Source of the DNA: Bacillota bacterium
Lineage (GTDB): Bacteria > Bacillota > Clostridia > Christensenellales > CAG-138
Assembly (NCBI GenBank): GCA_023458615.1
Contig: JAEWYV010000082.1
Location: forward strand, 1 to 15,761
Direction of reading: 5' to 3'
DNA: 15,761 bases
Below are positions 13,784 through 15,761 of the stretch, in pieces. The notes beneath the pieces are model-generated. The model saw only the letters and a list, made by a program, of their open reading frames with translations, did no database searches and was not told where the DNA came from. Within the stretch, counting starts at the first letter, position 1; the number at the start of each line of letters is the position of its first letter. A program made the translations under genes and the position numbers.

Positions 13784-15134
13784 GCTCACCAACCGTCTCA
13801 CCAAGGTGTATGCGGCGCTGTTTTCCGCAATCTTTTTTCTGCTCTCGGTGGGTGTGTTTTTGCTTGCCTACCGTTTTCTATTGCAGAAACAATGGGATCA
13901 TCTTGTCAACACCATGCAGCTCATCAGCGATAATATGGTGGAAGAGATCCGGGAAGGCGAGGCGCTGGACAGCCCCGAATTGCTCAGCGAGTTAAACGTT
14001 GATCCCAACCTCTCAATCTTCATCTACGACAACGACGGAACTCTCATCAACCGCGTGCTGAATTTTCCTTTGCCGGATCATATGCGGCATAAATCCGGAC
14101 GCTCGCCAGAACCGTTCCTGTATCAAAACGCGCTGATGCTTCGCGTTTCCCAGCCCGTCACCGAACACGAAACGAACTATGGCAGACTCAACCTTGTCTA
14201 TAACATGGCAAGTGAGACCGCCTTTCTCAAGTTATTAGGATTTCTGTTGCTTGGCGCAAATGTTGCTGGCGCATTGATTGCGCTGCTCGTCAGCCAGCGC
14301 GCAAGCCGCCGCATGCTCGCCCCGATCGGGCAGATGATATCCGCCGCCAACCAGATTGGCAGCGCGACGCTGGATGCGCGGTTGGATGTGCCGGAAGCGG
14401 ACGACGAGCTCAAAAGCCTCGCGCTGACCATCAACGGCATGCTGGATCGCGTCTCCGCCGCCTATCGTCAGCAGGGCAGGTTCGTTGCGGACGTTTCCCA
14501 CGAACTGCGCACCCCGCTCGCCATTGTGCAGGGCAATGTCGATCTGCTCTCCCGCTGGGGCAGCGAGGATAAAACCGTCCTGCAGGACAGCATCCGCGCG
14601 CTGGAAAAGCAGACCGCTTATATGAACGATCTGGTGGAAAATCTTCTGTTTCTGGCACGAAGCGACCATGCACAGTCCCGTCTCAACATAGCGCCATTCT
14701 CCATACGCATGTTGCTGGAAGAGTTGACCGAGGAGCAGGCGCTTATCGATCCCGCACATCGGTATCAAATCCAGGTCGACGACAGCGAAACCCTCATCGC
14801 CGATCGGCAGATGATCAAGCAGCTTTTGCGCGCGCTCATCGACAACAGCGTGAAATATACACCATCCGGCGGTGAGATTTCGCTTTGCTATCTGCGTCAT
14901 GACGGGCAAGCTGTTCTCCAGGTGCGCGACAATGGCGTTGGCATGTCGCAGGAGGATTGTGCACATGTGTTTGAGCGGTTTTACCGCGTCGATCGGGCGC
15001 GTGCCCGCGCAACCGGCGGCATGGGGCTTGGTCTCTCCATCGTCCTCGCAATTGCCGAGGCGCACGGAGGCAGCGCCCGTGCCTACAGCCGCCCCCGCGA
15101 AGGCACGACCATCACCGTGACCATTCCGCAATAA
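13752..15134 (+). CDS. Sensor histidine kinase, classical HAMP-HisKA-HATPase type
   Basis: This 460-residue kinase has helix 1 at about 19-43, an extracytoplasmic sensor of about 110 residues (44-155) and helix 2 at about 157-181. Then come HAMP (182-236), HisKA with phospho-acceptor His250 in FVADVSHELRTPL, and HATPase_c with N-box LIDNSVKYT (362-370), G1 VRDNGVGM (391-398), F-box FERFYRVD (407-414) and G2 GGMGLGLSI (422-430). All catalytic motifs are intact. The small sensor domain resembles that of ArlS/CpxA-like stress kinases, but its ligand is not readable. The ATG at 13752 is supported by GAGGG 7 nt upstream and overlaps the regulator gene by 32 bp. It phosphorylates the regulator encoded upstream. 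Confidence 0.95.
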   Translation: MSYGIKRARSKLTNRLTKVYAALFSAIFFLLSVGVFLLAYRFLLQKQWDHLVNTMQLISDNMVEEIREGEALDSPELLSELNVDPNLSIFIYDNDGTLINRVLNFPLPDHMRHKSGRSPEPFLYQNALMLRVSQPVTEHETNYGRLNLVYNMASETAFLKLLGFLLLGANVAGALIALLVSQRASRRMLAPIGQMISAANQIGSATLDARLDVPEADDELKSLALTINGMLDRVSAAYRQQGRFVADVSHELRTPLAIVQGNVDLLSRWGSEDKTVLQDSIRALEKQTAYMNDLVENLLFLARSDHAQSRLNIAPFSIRMLLEELTEEQALIDPAHRYQIQVDDSETLIADRQMIKQLLRALIDNSVKYTPSGGEISLCYLRHDGQAVLQVRDNGVGMSQEDCAHVFERFYRVDRARARATGGMGLGLSIVLAIAEAHGGSARAYSRPREGTTITVTIPQ

Positions 15135-15153
15135 TCCTTTCGGAGTATAAAAA

Positions 15154-15182
15154 GCAGCACCTCCTTGACGGGAGGCGCTGCT
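15154..15182 (-). terminator. Intrinsic terminator of the GGDEF gene
   Basis: CCTCC (15160-15164) pairs with GGAGG (15171-15175) and, past an A/C mismatch, GCAGC (15154-15158) pairs with GCTGC (15177-15181). A further A/T pair joins 15153 and 15182. Read on the - strand the stem is followed by TTTTTATA (complement of 15146-15153), the proper terminator layout. On the + strand the following sequence is GCTTGGCG, so it should end the kinase transcript only weakly. Confidence 0.75.
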
Positions 15183-15195
15183 GCTTGGCGGGCAT

Positions 15196-15761
15196 TCAAC
15201 GAGCCGATCGAATCTGCGTTTTTTTCTCGGATGTTGCTTCTGTGTGACAGTTGACAATACGATAATTTGCACCAACAGGATCATAGAAACAGCAGCAATT
15301 CTTACCCGCATCCTTCGCGCGATAGAGCGCCTTATCCGCATAAAAATAGGCACTGCGCGCCATTGCGCTAGGCAGCAGGCAAAGGCCAACGCTCAATGTC
15401 ACGCGACCATGCGTCGTCGCACCCGTATGCGGGATATCCATGTGCTCTATCGCCGTGCGTAGATGCTCCGCCACCTGTTCGCACTGCTCCAGACTCTCCT
15501 CCGGCCATACCGCGAGGAACTCCTCTCCGCCGATTCGGCCGATGTCAATGCCAGTTTGTGCATGGAATTCGCGCAGGGCAGCACCGATACGGCGGAGCAA
15601 CTCGTCCCCCTCCGGGTGACCATAGGTGTCGTTGAACTGCTTGTAATCGTCAATATCCAGCACGGCGCAGGCCAAGCTGCGCTTACTTTCCTCGCACTCA
15701 ACAACCACAAGATCATAGCGGTCAAACAGCATGCGCCGATTCATCAGCCCGGTGAGTTCGT
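15196..15761 (-). CDS. GGDEF-domain protein (probable diguanylate cyclase), N-terminus beyond the window
   Basis: The frame is open through the right edge, where ELTGLMNRR (15731-15759), the usual first motif of a GGDEF domain, is preceded by a partial codon compatible with Asp. About 187 residues are visible, covering the whole catalytic domain. It has the metal-binding LDIDDYKQFNDTYGH block, the active-site GGEEF inside GRIGGEEFLAV, and the late SVGLCLLPSA and ADKALYRAKDAGKN blocks. The enzyme would join two GTP to cyclic di-GMP. No RxxD inhibitory site stands before GGEEF (the sequence there is QTGID), so product inhibition is not expected. The sensory part lies outside the window. The last 30 or so residues after the domain form a short polar tail. 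It converges on the kinase gene with a terminator between. Confidence 0.9.
   Translation of the reverse strand, partial: ELTGLMNRRMLFDRYDLVVVECEESKRSLACAVLDIDDYKQFNDTYGHPEGDELLRRIGAALREFHAQTGIDIGRIGGEEFLAVWPEESLEQCEQVAEHLRTAIEHMDIPHTGATTHGRVTLSVGLCLLPSAMARSAYFYADKALYRAKDAGKNCCCFYDPVGANYRIVNCHTEATSEKKTQIRSAR

Noticed and set aside
14235..15389. 384-codon open frame on the - strand
   Set aside because: It is antisense to the OmpR-type sensor kinase, which has every catalytic motif, and crosses the terminator of the GGDEF gene.
1..15761. Mobile elements, CRISPR arrays, tRNA or rRNA genes
   Set aside because: No transposase or integrase frame, no regularly spaced direct repeats of CRISPR type and no recognisable tRNA or rRNA sequence were seen on either strand.

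Overview
The window looks like a chromosomal segment from a Gram-positive anaerobe of the Clostridia, probably an uncultured Oscillospiraceae- or Christensenellales-like lineage with moderately high GC. The grounds are the YesM/YesN-type two-component pair, a lipoprotein-anchored CUT1 sugar importer without its own ATPase, a VTC-domain/DUF4956 gene pair, strong AGGAGG-type ribosome binding sites and no outer-membrane genes. The species assignment is inference.

Layout. At the left edge, on the + strand, lie the end of a VTC-domain (polyphosphate-polymerase-like) gene and a complete DUF4956 membrane protein gene. They close on a perfect 14-bp bidirectional terminator (1101-1136). From 11296 down to 1221 everything is on the - strand and forms one sugar-utilisation locus. 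In transcription order it holds a GH94 phosphorylase that most resembles N,N'-diacetylchitobiose phosphorylase, a YesM-type sensor kinase, a 30-codon remnant of a second YesM-type kinase, a sugar-binding lipoprotein, two CUT1 permeases, a YesN-type (AraC-HTH) response regulator and a phosphohexomutase. Next, 12774-11387 (-) holds a membrane-anchored phosphodiester-glycosidase-domain protein and a small two-helix membrane protein. Divergently from these, 13091-15134 (+) encodes an OmpR-type response regulator and its overlapping sensor kinase. The right edge carries the C-terminal part of a GGDEF protein (-), with its terminator at 15154-15182.

How the main locus could work (inference from families and gene order): the binding protein and permeases import a beta-linked disaccharide, probably (GlcNAc)2. 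The GH94 enzyme splits it with phosphate to GlcNAc-1-phosphate plus GlcNAc, which saves one ATP. The alpha-D-phosphohexomutase converts the 1-phosphate to the 6-phosphate. The kinase and regulator, encoded apart within the locus, would sense the sugar and switch the genes on.

The most notable sequence-level observation supports that regulon. The predicted promoters of the binding-protein gene and of the GH94 gene each carry two 9-bp boxes 20 bp apart, at exactly the same distance (33 and 53 bp) upstream of the -10 element and with the same 16-bp spacer. This is the geometry expected for an AraC-type activator. A second notable item is the kinase relic just upstream of the binding-protein promoter, which records a past replacement or recombination of the sensor gene.
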